In this document: one piece after another, positions 49,115-62,500 of the stretch
How the letters are laid out: each line of letters starts with the position of its first letter
Position numbering within the stretch: position 1 is the first letter of the stretch
NCBI GenBank assembly: GCA_038496675.1
Contig: CM076662.1
Span: 17,069,247-17,133,246, forward strand
Direction: 5' to 3'
DNA length: 64,000 bases
Source of the DNA: Rachycentron canadum
Taxonomy: Eukaryota; Chordata; Actinopteri; Carangiformes; Rachycentridae
Made by a program: the position numbers and the translations under genes
The notes under the pieces: generated by a model
Told to the model about the DNA's origin: nothing
Database searches by the model: none
The model's input: only the letters and a program-made list of their open reading frames with translations

Positions 49115-49930
49115 CCTCTTCCACAGCGCAGAGGGGGGGTGGGGGGCGGAGGGGGGGCGGGTCCCGAGACAACTTTCCCGGCTGGTGATTTGACGAACGG
49201 AGGATTTTCCAGTGTCAGTATCTCGCAGTCGCTTCAGGTTCACTACTGCGGCGTTTGTCCAGCCTCCTGACGGTGCGCAACTCCCAGGGAACGGAGTGGT
49301 TTGCGCTTGCGGTTTTTTTTTTTTTTCTTTTCATGAAAGCCCTTCACCATCAGTCTGAGAGCTGGGCTTAAGGGGGAGCGGACCTGAAGGGCCCAGTCTG
49401 GCATCTTTTATACCTTCACACATGGCAGGCTTGTAGTATAAGCACACTTCTTTTTTTTTTTTTTTTGTGGATTGTGGAAGGGACCGAAATTTATCCAAAG
49501 TCGCCCGATTTCTGTAGCTACAGCTGCGGGCGCTCACCATGGAGATGCAAAGGTGGAGCACCAGGTGGAAAACGAAAAGGTGGCTATGGGACTCAACGTT
49601 AACCGCGCTGGTTACATTAACTTTACTCCTGCAAGCTGCCGGCGTCAGAGCAGGTAAGAAGCGCAGTTCGGTCTCGTGTGGCTTCCGGTCCTGAGGGGCC
49701 GGCGCTCGGCGCGGAGGCGTTAATTAACTTCAGCTTTTTACTCCAATTAACGCCGCAATTAAAACGCACCTCGTCCCAGTCTGCGCACCTTTTCACAGGT
49801 CGACGAGACCCGGTCCGCCCTTAACTTTTCTGCCTTTAAGTATACCATTTGACATTGAGCGACCCCCAGATCATGTGACCACGCTTATGTCAAACTTTCA
49901 AAGTGCATTTGCCGCGGCCACCGCAGTTGT
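49115..49930 (+). promoter_or_regulatory. CpG-rich promoter region of col11a1
   Basis: Visible enrichment of CG dinucleotides against an AT-rich background, spanning the first coding exon. A G-rich tract at 49131-49161 contains two GC-box-like GGGGCGG motifs and could form a G-quadruplex. There is no clear TATA box at a fixed distance from the ATG, consistent with the TATA-less, GC-rich type of promoter described for fibrillar collagen XI. The transcription start cannot be fixed from sequence alone. Confidence 0.6.
49539..49653 (+). CDS. col11a1: col11a1 exon 1 (signal peptide)
   Basis: Encodes residues 1-38 plus one base. The ATG is in good context (ctcaccATGG). A second Met at codon 3 could also serve. 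The tryptophan/lysine-rich N-region followed by a leucine-rich core is a classical though long signal peptide, as in the human chain. The donor is GCAG/GTAAGA. Confidence 0.92.
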
Positions 49931-50493
49931 GTGTTTACCTCTTGTTGAGAAATTTGAAGTTGTTGCCTTATGATTCGCCTGAAACTCTTGCAATGTGTCC
50001 AAATTCATTCACTTCTGTTCATTGTGATGTAAGAATACATTTTGGCCAGCCCCAGGCAGATGCCACTGTCTCCTAGATTCCTCTGAGCCTCTAGGTAGGT
50101 GAGGTCTGCCCTCCAGGTTTGGTCAGCAGGGAGAGGACTGACAGCTTTCATTACTTCTCCCCACAAACACTCCAGTGGTGCTAAAAAGCGATGGCACTCA
50201 ACTGCAGGGCAAAGTACTTATGTGATTTACACTTAATTCTCACAGCAAACCACCCTTTGTGTGTTTGCGTCCCATTTCATCACTTGGCAGCGCTTTTGGA
50301 AAGGTGTGGTTGGTAGTGGTTGACTTTTTTCACCACACATAAGCGGAATATGAGCCTAATAACGCACTCACATTTACAAAAGGCATGAAACACGAAATAG
50401 TTATTTTGTTTGTCTTGCTGATGTCACAATCTGAGGCTGACTCAAGTTTATAGTCACAGAGTGTAACTGAAAAAATAAACTGTATATATAATG

Positions 50494-50550
<57 letters not shown>

Positions 50551-53500
50551 GAATTCTGGGAGTGAAATTCATATTGTGGCCTGAAGGATCACCATCTTTC
50601 CACATTATCTGGGCTCCCACTGAGTCCAAGAAGGGGCGGTGATGGAAAAAAGAAGAAAAAAAAAATCTGGAGTATTTTCTCTGCTTTAAAACACATATGT
50701 GGGTCACATTAACTGCTTCTTTTATATTTCCTTTGTCTGTGAAGGCACAGAGACATCCACACTGTACTGTGGCTTCAGCCAGGATAAATCTGTGTGTGTG
50801 TCAAAAGTTGTGTGTGTCTGTTTGGATGCCTGCAACTTTGTAATATTTGTGGTTTGGACATCAGTTATTGTGCAGCCTTTTGAATTCTTAAAGCCACAAT
50901 TGTGACAGAAGAGGAATTTTTTGAAAATGGGTTTAAGAAAATTTTAATCAGAGGCTGAAATACAAGAGTTGGTTATTAGTGTAATGTATTACATCCTGTC
51001 TAGACATTAAATACGTGATGTCCAACCCCATTTTGGACCATAATCATCATCCATTCATGTAAATCCTATGACACTTAAAGAAATCATTCAGCAGAGGGCA
51101 AAAACGCAGAGAGCTCCCCAAAAGTGAAAAGATCATTAAAGCAAATACCACATTGGTATGACTTGCCCATTGCCCATCTTTCTTCACACTGAGTGATGTT
51201 TAAACAAACCATAATTGCATGATGTGCTAGCAAACATTTACAGGCTTTCCAATGTATTTTAATTGACGCCTATGCTGCCAACTCTCAGTAGATGGCAGTG
51301 ACACGGAAAAGACCGACAAGACATCCCAAGATGCTGCTGCAAGACCACAGAGCCACAGAGGCATTAAGTCAGAATGTCACCGATTTAAAAGTTAATCACA
51401 AGTCTAAACTTCAGTGTTAAGTTGCGTGGCTCTGACGAGTTATGAGATGGGGAGTCTCTGGAAATTTAGCCCACGCAGCTGAAAATGGTATTTTAATGTG
51501 CGAAGGTCTGCCGGTGAAATTGCTTTAATGGTTTTAACAGAGGTTTTCTCTTGTCACTACATGCTTCACCGCCTCAGGGGAAATCACTCTCCTTTGTCAT
51601 GCTAGTAGCTTGTTAACAAGGCAGATAGTATATCACAAGCCCCCGGCAGCAGTCAGCAAGATGTGTCATTAAAAATCAGAGAGGATGACGAATTACCCCT
51701 CAGACAAGACTGTGTCTGAGACGGCATTGGTACCTTTAACACAAGAGAGCTCTCGTCTCTCTTGTGGTTGTCATCCTTATCATTAGAATATGCTGTATTT
51801 CTTTTTAAGAGTGGAAGGATGGGAGTCAGGATGTGTCGAGGGTATAGCACGCTGGCTCAAACTCCAGCTCTTATAAAGCTCTGCCTACTCATTTGGGGTC
51901 TTTAATGGTTTTGGGATATTGCCTGTTTTTCAGGGCTTCTGTGAAGCGATGGCTGTGGAAGGAGAGGGGCTGCAGAGTTGGGGGGTGTGGGTGGGCGGGT
52001 GTGTGTGTGAGAGATGGTGGTGGTGGTGGGGGTCGGTCCAGGCCAATTCAGCACATCTGGAATATATGAGGCCTTGAGGTATGCAGTAATGCAGAAAGGC
52101 ATTCTCAAACTCACAAAGAGACCTTTAGTCCAAGATTTTTTTTTTAAGAACCAGTAGCTCTGTGCTTGGGACAATATTCAGAAGAGCCACAGACTATTTT
52201 CCTTTTTATGAGGCATTCGGTGTGAGGTTTAAAACTTGGCATATCGTAGTTCACATTTGTATTTTATTCTGTCTTTGAGTCAGTCTGGAAGTCTTCAGGA
52301 CAAAATGAACCCAGGGTCTGTTAAATTGGTCTTTCCTCAGTGTCAGTCATGCGGCCCTTTTTACTTCACCTCTCCCTCAGTTGATAAAAGTTACTGTAGG
52401 ATTGAATTTAACAGAAATCAAAAAAAAAAAGACATCCAGCTCTGCTTGATCTCGCCGTCGCACAGTTTACCTGATGCTTGCACCCTCAACGGTTTAAATT
52501 CGTGAACTGTGGCATCAGATGACTTTGAAAACTCAAGATGAAACCCTTGAGCATGTGCTTAAATCAAGTGAGTTTGATCCACCACTCAAGCTGTTATTTT
52601 GCTGGTCAGAGGAGAAGTAGCTACAGGGATGGTTCATTCTTAGTTTAGTCTCATGTATGTTTTAGTTGGGGGGGGGGGTTGGGAGTGGTGCCAGTGCCAT
52701 AATGGGTTCAGCATGTGGACTTGTAGCTCCACCCCTAAGACCCCCTTCTGGTCACTTAAAGCGAACAGGAACCGCACAATCAGCACTTCATGGCTTCACA
52801 TGCCACGTGACCTACAAAAATGGAAAATGCAACAATCGTTTATTTTTATAATAAAATTCTTTAAGATTGAATGTGAAATGTTTAGAGAAGTGCAGCTACA
52901 AAAAAGTATGTTGAACGTATAGACTAACATTTTTTCGCAAATCGAAACATATGGTTCTTCCATTGACGTGGTAAAGGTTTATAATACACCATTCTTTGAC
53001 ATCATATTCCCTCAAATTCTGTTCTCACCACCAGTCTAAGCTTTGTTGGTTATTCTATGTCTCTGGACCATGTTTTCCTGCTGATTCATGCAGTTTAAGG
53101 GAGTATTAAAGGGCTGATAAAGAGATTTCCTGCAATGTGGACTTCAAGAAAAGCTTCTGTCTGATCCCTTTGAATAATTTTCCCACGTTTTCTTGCCGGT
53201 ATCAAACACATGAATCCAAATTTTAATTCCTAGGGAGATTTTCACATTAAGCCTGTTATCGGTCATTTCTGAGAGCCCTTATCATCCCAGTGGGATTTTA
53301 AGCTGACCATTCAGACATTGTTTATCATTCCAGACCTTTGAAGAGGACATGTCCCGCCTCGTGACTCACTGTAAACTCAAATGAGTAATGTGATGTCTGG
53401 ACATGGCTATGTTGGTTGCTGTGGTTTTTGTAACAGTTAAACGGGCAGCTTTTACTACTTTGGTTTGCACCGAGTTTGGTTTGGAGTGGAAATATTAACT

Positions 53501-56500
53501 GTTAGTCTTTTTATTTTCTTCACTGGACCTCTGCTCCCTTGTTGGCTTTTAATATTCTCATTTTAGTTTCGTAGGCTAGTTTCTGGCCAGTTTGTAGATT
53601 AAATTCTTCTTCTTCTTCTTGCCAACACATACCACTGTATTTATGTGCAGTCATAAAGTCTTTGTTCAAATTTCAGCAGTACAGAGATATTATTGGGGGT
53701 GAATGTCACCAAGTTACAAGGCAGCATATGTTACAACAATTATGGTCAGAAAGTGTTTGATATATTTATGTCATGTGCCTTGTCACCTTTCACTTAGAGC
53801 CCCCTCACTAACATGGCAATGTCACTAACATGGCAATTAATCCTACTTTTTAATCTTGACTGCTTTTTGAAAGCAAGACTGTGTAACTTTAAAAACAGGA
53901 TGTAACACAGTCTTCCGCTTACAAAAAAGTTGAATTCCTAAGTAATAATATGAAACCTTGCTCATGTTACCACACTCAGAGGTTTTGTTGCCCTTGGCTT
54001 ATTTCATCTGGTATGACCAGTGTGTAATGGAGGCTAATGTTAACCAGTGTTTCAAAACTTTATATCTATTGTTGTCTACCTTCATATATAAATATTTCTG
54101 CGTCCTATTCTAATTTCTTTGCTTGTACTATTGCTACATATGAATATTTACCATTGTCCTGTAATTGAAGTTTAGCACTGGTTCGTGCTCAGCCAAGGTT
54201 ACATACTTGCTTTAAAGCTAAGGGTTTGAAATACCTGAAAACTGCCTTTAAACGCTACAGCTAGGAATTTCAGCGCAGAAATGTAAACTAGGTTTGAGGT
54301 TTTGTAGAAAGAGTATTTCCATTACAACATGTGTGTCATACTCAAATAGGCGACAGGAAGCAGTCCATCCCTAACATAAGAAATAAGGAAAGGCACTCTT
54401 CGGCCCCTCCTCCCCCCTTTACTTACCCCTGTGCCATAGTTGCCATGTTCCTCATTAGGGATGCTCCATGTTTTCATGGAGACAGAAAGCATTGTTGCAG
54501 TACTCTATGCATGTGTGTATTTTACAATAAATATATTACTTGAGTTGAGTCTGCTAAGTTTGGACAAGTAATAATTTAAGAGCCACATCATCATCAAAAG
54601 GCAGAATCAACCAATTTGTTCAAACCTACACTTTCCTCATGAGCGATTTTGTATGTACTTCCCATTGTATGCACCACAGCACCCATAATGACTTTGAATT
54701 AACAGCCCACTCTTACTGTATATTTTAAAGCAAATGCATCCTCAGGCAAACATGCATTAAATCACAAATGACGTTATGCTGTCTCCACACTAGCCTTAAA
54801 TCACAGCCTGTTAGGCATCTTAAATTCTTCCTAATCACACTATAACTTATGAGGTGCCTCAGGCAATGAGAGAGATAAGGGTTTGAAAGCAAAAAATAGT
54901 TCCAGGAGGGGGGTGGGCGGTGAAAGACGGCTAGAGTAAAGGGCGAAAGTCTCAGGAATGATGGCAGATTTTGACAATTGCAGGAGAGAGACGACGTGAG
55001 AAGCAGTGTTTATGACTGCACTGCACAGTAGTTTCACCCCTGATTTCCAGGCCCATTGATAGAAAAGAGTCTAGTAGTGTTAAGAAGCTTGTAAAGCTGC
55101 CCCCCCTCTGCGTTCTCCTTATTCCAAAGACCCAATGATCAGCAGCAATGAGTTTTATCATCCCATAGATGCCATAGCTTTTGGCTGTGGGGGTAACAGT
55201 GGAGGTGAGGAGGGGTCCGATTATATCTGCTGAACGGTTCCATGGACATTTTTACTGCTCCTCTGCCAAGGTAGCTCATAAATGAACAACTGATTGAACT
55301 GACAGATTTGGTCAACAGTCCCTGAACAGGGAAGGGGTGTCATGGGTGTAAATGTTGACTTATCATCAAAATGCCAAGTTCTATTAGGTTTTATGTTAAC
55401 TGTTAAAATATGTTTAAGACACACTGTGACATTACATGCAGCTTTTACAACAACATTCATAATACATTTTAAAAAGCATTGTCATCCATAATCTCATAGA
55501 CTCATGCATCATCTTCATTTTGTTGCATTTATTTTTAGTTTAAATTTGTATGGATTCATCATTTTTATTTAATTTCTGTTCAATTAGTTTGATTTATATC
55601 GTAGCATTTACATAAGGATATGCATGATGCATTCATCCTGTGTTTCCAACAGACCAAGAGTTTACTGGTTTATGTAAGAAATACAACTGCACTTTAAGTG
55701 CAACAAAATAGAAGAACTATCTGCTCTTATAAAATAAACAGAATAAAAACCATTTCTTCATGTGGTAACTAATCATAACCAAATAGCTTCTTGCTGTGCA
55801 AATGTAATGTAGTTTTGCAGTATGATTGGATAATTTAATCAGTTCTTTTGTTCTGCCTCCACAGCTGAACCAGTGGATGTACTGAAGGTGCTAGACTTCC
55901 AGAGCTCACCCGAAGGAGTACGGAAAACAACAGGCTTCTGCACAGCCCGGAGAGGATCCAAACCCGATGTAGCTTACAGGGTGGGAAAAAAGGCTCAGAT
56001 CAGCGCACCAACCAAACAGCTCTTCCCAGGTAACGCCTCACCTCCCACAGATTACCAGCATTTACAGTGAAGCTGTCACTCCAGACATTAAATAGTGGAA
56101 AATTAAAATTCATTCATTAATTTAAGTATGAGTAAACTGTTCATAGCATTTATCATCCCAGCTGGGTTTGTTATGATTTACAGAGAACATCAAAGACATG
56201 CAAAGAGGCTGAAGTTGGTGAATGCAGAATATTTTCGAGGATCACTTTCCATGCTGATCAGGAGATAGTTAGCATTTTTATTTTATTGCCTCTCTCACTG
56301 TTTGGAAACTGAGGACTTACTATAAGCACTTTTATCCAACATCTGAATTCTATTTGAGCAAATTTTTGAGAAATTACAGGATCTCAGAGATGGGAATGTC
56401 ACTATGTTTTGTTGGGAAATGGGTATGCTTTTGTTTAAAACCTTGCTGACACAGCTTTAACACAGGAACACCGACATAATCTCACAATAAAACAAGTCAC

Positions 56501-59500
56501 CCTGCGTTTAAACAAAACTAAGAGTCTGCAGAATCGCTAGAAGCTGCGTGAGGCACAAGCGAAATGCTAACATTGGCATGCTAACATGCTCACGTTGACT
56601 TAAACTTGCAGTGGTATATTATTTATCATTTTAGCATGCTACAATTTGCTAATTAGTACAAAACCCAAATCACAGCTGATGCTGATATGAAGGTACTTAC
56701 TTTTGCATATTCGGTCGCTTTAATCAAAGTTTTAATTTGCTTAAACCAAAGTTTTGGACAGATCTTTACCTGAAGGTGGCGCTGAATGAAAAGTCAAGAT
56801 ATCACAGATGGACTCACTACAATTCATCCTGCGAAACATGAATGTCTGTACAAAATTGTATGGCAATCCGTCCAGCAGTGGTATTGATAGTTCAGTCTAG
56901 ACAAAAGCACTGAACTCACCCGCCAACTAAGCAACGGTACCATCGCTAAAACCATGTCACTTGCGTGGTTACAAATTTTATGCCTGCTCAAGTAAATCAT
57001 TGTTTAGATGGAAGTGTTACTGATGCATTTGGGTTGCTGTCTTGTACCACAAACTAAAATATGGCAAAAATTGATAATGAATGTCTTAAATGAAACCCTT
57101 CCCTGCAAGCACCTGTCTTTTAAAATGCAGTGCGGACGCTAAGCAGTTATTTTCTTGCAGACGCCCATGTCTGCAGTGGTGTTTCAGTCGGCTCCAAGAG
57201 CCCATAGGGGATGAGAGACACTCAGCACATGGTGTATGAACTCTCATGTAAACATATGACTCAAGTAAGAAGAGCAACAGCAGATTTTTGTTACTTGATA
57301 TTTTGGGGAAACCCACAATTTATTATTTAAAAAAAAAATGAAATCAATGAGAGGAATATTTCTTTCGATGTTTTGTGAAGTGATCTTGTCAATAAAATGT
57401 CTTACCTCAAGTTTGATTGCTGGCAGCCTCGAATATGGCGTATTAGGGTAACAGTGAAATCTAGCAGGGCGTTCATACTGAACGCACATTGCCTGTCTCA
57501 AACTCTGATGCATGGCTGTGAGAAACAAAGCAATATTTATTTTATTAGGCAAGAGTCCACTCAGAAAAATGAAAAAAAAGCTACTTGACTGTGTAACCAC
57601 TTGGTTTGCTACTTTCTTACACTCTTTGCTACTCATCAGCCAGTCCAACTTTATATAATGAACTTCAGTCTTTATTGATGTGTGGAAAACCAGTGAACCA
57701 CAGACAGATTCAAATTTTCAGTTTTTACAGTTGCTTTTTTTTTTTTTTTTTTTTTTCAACTGAATTATGAAACATGCTGCATTTAAGCATGAACACAATG
57801 CATAATGATAATGTTCACATTCATAGCACACCTTTAAGTTCCTTATTACTGGGGCGAAGAGTAGAGAGAGCCCCCAATGTTTTTGTTCTCAGTCAATACT
57901 GACTTGGCAAGAAAGTGTAGAAATTTATTAGAAACTGAGTGCTGTTAAATAAATTGTCCCAGTCTACTGTATGCGTTAGTCTTTTTGAATTTGGCTGAAT
58001 TTCAAAAAACAAAAAGAAAGTGAAAAATTGTTAAAGGATTTACAAAGTAGGTCTTTGTGATTTTTTTTGGCTTAAGCTGCCAGCACACCTTACACGCTCA
58101 GTAATGGAAATTTGAGGAATATAATTAAGCTTGAGAGGTGAGGTGTTGGAGGTGCCATGGAAGCAAAGTGTCGGCGTTTCCCCAGAATAATTGGACTTTT
58201 ATTTGATCAGGATTAGTTATTTTTTCATTGAACCAAACTATTATGGTGTTTAAAAATATGACATTTGTTTGAGTTGTTGTCTTTACAACCCTTGTAAAAT
58301 TAATGTGGTTACATCACCACTGTTGAGTCTTTTCAGGGCGTGCCAGGGTCTCTCTCAGCTTCCTTAATAAACACAGCTCTAGGTCCAGTTGTCTAGACAT
58401 TTGGGTTTAATGTGAGGAGAGAAAGTTAGAGAGCTCATAAACTTGCCATTATTCAATTTAGTCATTACAATACAATTGCCCTCCTAATGACATCAGTAGA
58501 AGATTGATGCGTAAAAGACAGGGCATAAGGTGAAATAGAGTCTGCATAAACATAGAGCACCTTATTTTAGGACTGGCTACTATACATTTAATATAGATTA
58601 TAAAAGTTAGAAATGAAAAAGGGTCCAAATTGCAATTTTTAATGTTTACAGTGTGACATTTTGGGAGATTCTCATATTCATTTTTGTTGTTGAGAGTTAG
58701 ATGAATTGAGCAATGACAATCTCATGCCTGTGTGCTAAATATGAAGCTTAGGCCAATAGCTGTTTAGCTTAGCCTAGCACAAAGAAGGGAAACATGTGGA
58801 AACAGCTAGCATAGCTCCGTCAGGTAACAAAAGTTGTCGAGCAGCATGCCTAAAACTCACTGACCAACGCGTATCCGATTTACTGAATGGTATCGATTTT
58901 GGAATGTAACTTTCAGAAAGAATAAGTGTTTTCTCAAAATGTTGAACTGTTCCTTTAACTTAGAGGAGGAAGGAAGGCAGTAAACACTCTCCGCAATGTC
59001 CTTAGAGTAATTTCATTAAACCTAATTAGGAATACTAAGGTTATCGTGAGACGTTCCCATGTGTGTAATTCTTTGAATCTGATTCAGAGCAACACTTTAA
59101 AACCTCTGACAAAAAATGTGCGCTCACCAAAAAATTTTTTTTTTAACTTTTCACATATCTGTTAGTCGTTACCAACATACCAACCTAGATGCCTGCTGCT
59201 TGTTTCATCTTCAGGGGGAGTTTTCCCAGAAGATTTCTCCATCCTGTTTACCATCAAGCCCAAGGCTGGCCTCCAGTCCTTCCTGCTGTCCGTGTACAAC
59301 AAGCAAGGCATCCAGCAACTCGGCGTGGAGGTGGGCCGTGCCCCCGTCTTCCTGTACGAGGACCAGCATGGCAAGCCTGCCCCAGAGGAGTACCCCTTGT
59401 TCCGCTCCATCAACCTTGCTGACGGAAAGTAAGTGACTGACTGGTTCTCAAGAGTGCTTTAACACGTTGGAGGTCAGATGTGGGTGGCAGATCTTTGTGT

Positions 59501-62500
59501 CGATGAAAGATTCTCATTAATGAATTTAAAATCTCAGCTTTGTTGTGACCCTTGTGTAACTGGTTCACACACAAAGCAGCATATTATGTGGCTCATCTTG
59601 TGCACTTTAGTAAGATTTATGGGCTACATTTTAGGCTAAACAAAACTAATCTGCTTAATGTATTTTCTCAAGCTCTCAGAGCATACTTAACTCTTCAAGC
59701 CTGGTATACTGACACACAACCCTGAGGATTTATTATCATCATATGTTTGTTCAGTTATTAATGCCATATGGAACAAGCCAGGCAGTAATGGAAAATAAAT
59801 TGCTGACAGCAATTTGATGACAGCTTTTTCTTTGCCAGATTATTTACAGCAGTGGTATCCTGATACACAGTAAGAGGCAGGATCTTCATAAATTGATGTC
59901 TGATGATGTTGAGACAATAATAATTAAAAGCTGCCATCAATAATTTGCACAAATGCTAAACAGAAATGCCATGAAATGATTCCATATGAGGATGTTTGTC
60001 TGTAATAAATTATATCAAGGGAAAACAATGTAAATATGCAGTACAATATTTATATCCAATTGCAATTTTGCAAAATGTGCAGCTTGCAGAAGTGTGCAAT
60101 TCATACATTTTGGCACATTTAAAATGTACTTCAAGTTTCCAAATTGACAGTCGCAGAGCTGTCTCTACACTTAGGAACAAACACTAGTCTTGAATACATT
60201 TGATTTTCATAGGCATTCCCTGATTCTCTCTGATATACCATATCATTTAATCTGAATAAAAATTTCCCTACATAGTCAAAGGTATGGAATCTGTAGACAT
60301 TTAAACTCCCAGAGCTATATGAAAAAAATGGTACCACTCTTATTTCTGCTAGATTTAAAACTCAAGCCAGCAGAGACTGGAACCAAGGCTATCTTGGCTC
60401 TTGAAGAGCTTGAAAGCAAAAGAAACCGTGCCTGCCAACACCCTTAAGATTAAAATTCACATGTCATATCTCATTTGTTTGACTGGTACAAAAAGTGCAA
60501 TATAAAAATTACAGTTTGTGAGTTTTCACTTTCCAATTTCTTGACAAACACACTGTAATAGCTGAAAACAGTTGTTTTGATATGAGATACATGGTGTTCA
60601 TTGGTTATTAGGGCAATTTGTTAGCAAATTAGGTTATTTTTGGGCGGGGCCAGGCTAGCTGGTTAGCCGCTCTTCAGGCGTGTAGAAGTTTCAGTTTCTA
60701 GGCTAAACTAAGATAATCAGCTGTTGGCTGTAGCTTCATGTCGAATATTGATTTTTAACCATAGATTGTGGGACTTTTCTGGAGAGGATAGAAAGTGGAA
60801 GAGTTGGATTATATTTCTGATTTACTACCGTGTGTGTGCTCATGTGCTGCGCAGGTGGCATCGTGTAGCTATCAGCGTGGAGAAGAAGAGCGTCACCATC
60901 ATTGTGGACTGTAAGAAGAAGTTGACCAGGCCGCTCGGCAGAAGTGATCGGGCTGTCATCAACACAGAGGGCATTACTGTCTTTGGCACCAGGATCCTGG
61001 ATGAGGAGGTGTTTGAGGTAAGGCAGCCATATTAAATCCTTACACTCATCTGGATTTAGCTGTCTGAATTAAGATGGTTATGGTGTGAAGGTATGGCTTG
61101 ACGTTTGGGGAAATTGTCTATGCATTAAGTGCTGACCTGAACCAAGAAGGATTTAATTTAGAAATAAAGAAATGTTAATAGCATGTAACCTCTTAAAAAC
61201 CTCAATTTGTTATTTTTACAATGTCTGCCTGTCTTCAAATTAAACAAATAGGATGAATGTTAATTAATGAGCTTTAGGTGTTTTACGTGTGTTTTTGAGC
61301 TTTAGAGAGAGAGCCAAGCTTCCTCCTGCCAGTCTTTATGCTAAGCTAAGCTAAACTAAGCTAATTGGCTCTAGCTCCTTAACATTTTCATCTAAACTTT
61401 TGCACTATTGCATTTTCTCCAAATGCATCAGTGGAGAAGTCTTCAATAAGTAGACTAAATTATCTTTATTATTATCTTAAGTTTTTTTTATCTGATGTCA
61501 TATTTTTGTAAAGATACAGTTAAGTTCACCTCTGACACTCTGAATGCTTCAAGATGTCTCCATCATTTACACAAGAGTGTCTTTCACAGATATAACGTAG
61601 GAATTCACCACTAGGCTGAAGTGATTATGTTTTGAGGGAGTTTGGACAGCATACCTAGATGTGGGCAGATTGCTCCATCCTGGTTGGTGTATGGATGTAA
61701 TTGAAAGCACATTGTGAATCTTACTCTGAATGAATCTCATTTACCATTGTGGGAAAGGACAATTTTAGTGTCTAATGCTTTAAATTGATGCGCTGTAAGG
61801 GGGACATTTTATTTGTCTTTCATTAACTTCTGCATACAGTAAATGGTGAATTTTATTGGCCAGAACAACAATATTGGCTTTGTGTACTTGGCAAGAGCCA
61901 TGGGCCGTGTCTGTGGAAAGGCTACTTGCACAGTGTGTTGTTCAAAGTGCTTTTTTCCCCCCTCTCTCAACACTGGTTGGATTTGATTAAATAATTGACT
62001 TAATAAAAGAAAGACAGAGCCCCCATAGGCTTCAGTTGTTCATATTGGACAGTATGTTATTTAAGATGCATGAATTTTACTACTGCTGATGATTTTTTCC
62101 CCCTTATTCCTTTAATAACTGTGATTGAGAATAAGAACTGAGGTAGCAATTATGAAACAGAGGCCCAGGTTGCCAGGTCTAGCACAGGTAGCTTTGAGCT
62201 GAGTGGAAAATGTGAGCTGAATGCTAGCTCAGAAGACAATAGCCTCTCTTTGATGTCTGCGTGTGGAATGCTTGCTAAGTAGAACAGGCTGCAAAATATT
62301 CCCCTCCGGGTCAGAGATGGCTTTCCACAGAGGAGCCACTTGGGTGCCGCTCTTCTTCACTGATTGAGGTTTTAAGTAAGCGTATCACATTGCTTGATTA
62401 TGGAGGTTAAACTTATAGACAAGCAGAGGTCATGATTAGAGGAGTCTATGTGATTGTTCTATTTTAGTACACCGACATTTATTATAGCTAAGGCACAATG

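Larger units (their letters stand above)
56030..59214 (+). other. col11a1 intron 2
   Basis: A 3.2-kb intron, GTAACG to TTCAG. It contains two interspersed fish repeats (56570-56945 and 58650-58935) and a T23-type tract near 57735. No other feature recognised. Confidence 0.85.

Noticed and set aside
59162..59413. Minus-strand open frame over col11a1 exon 3
   Set aside because: It is the antisense shadow of a well-conserved coding exon.
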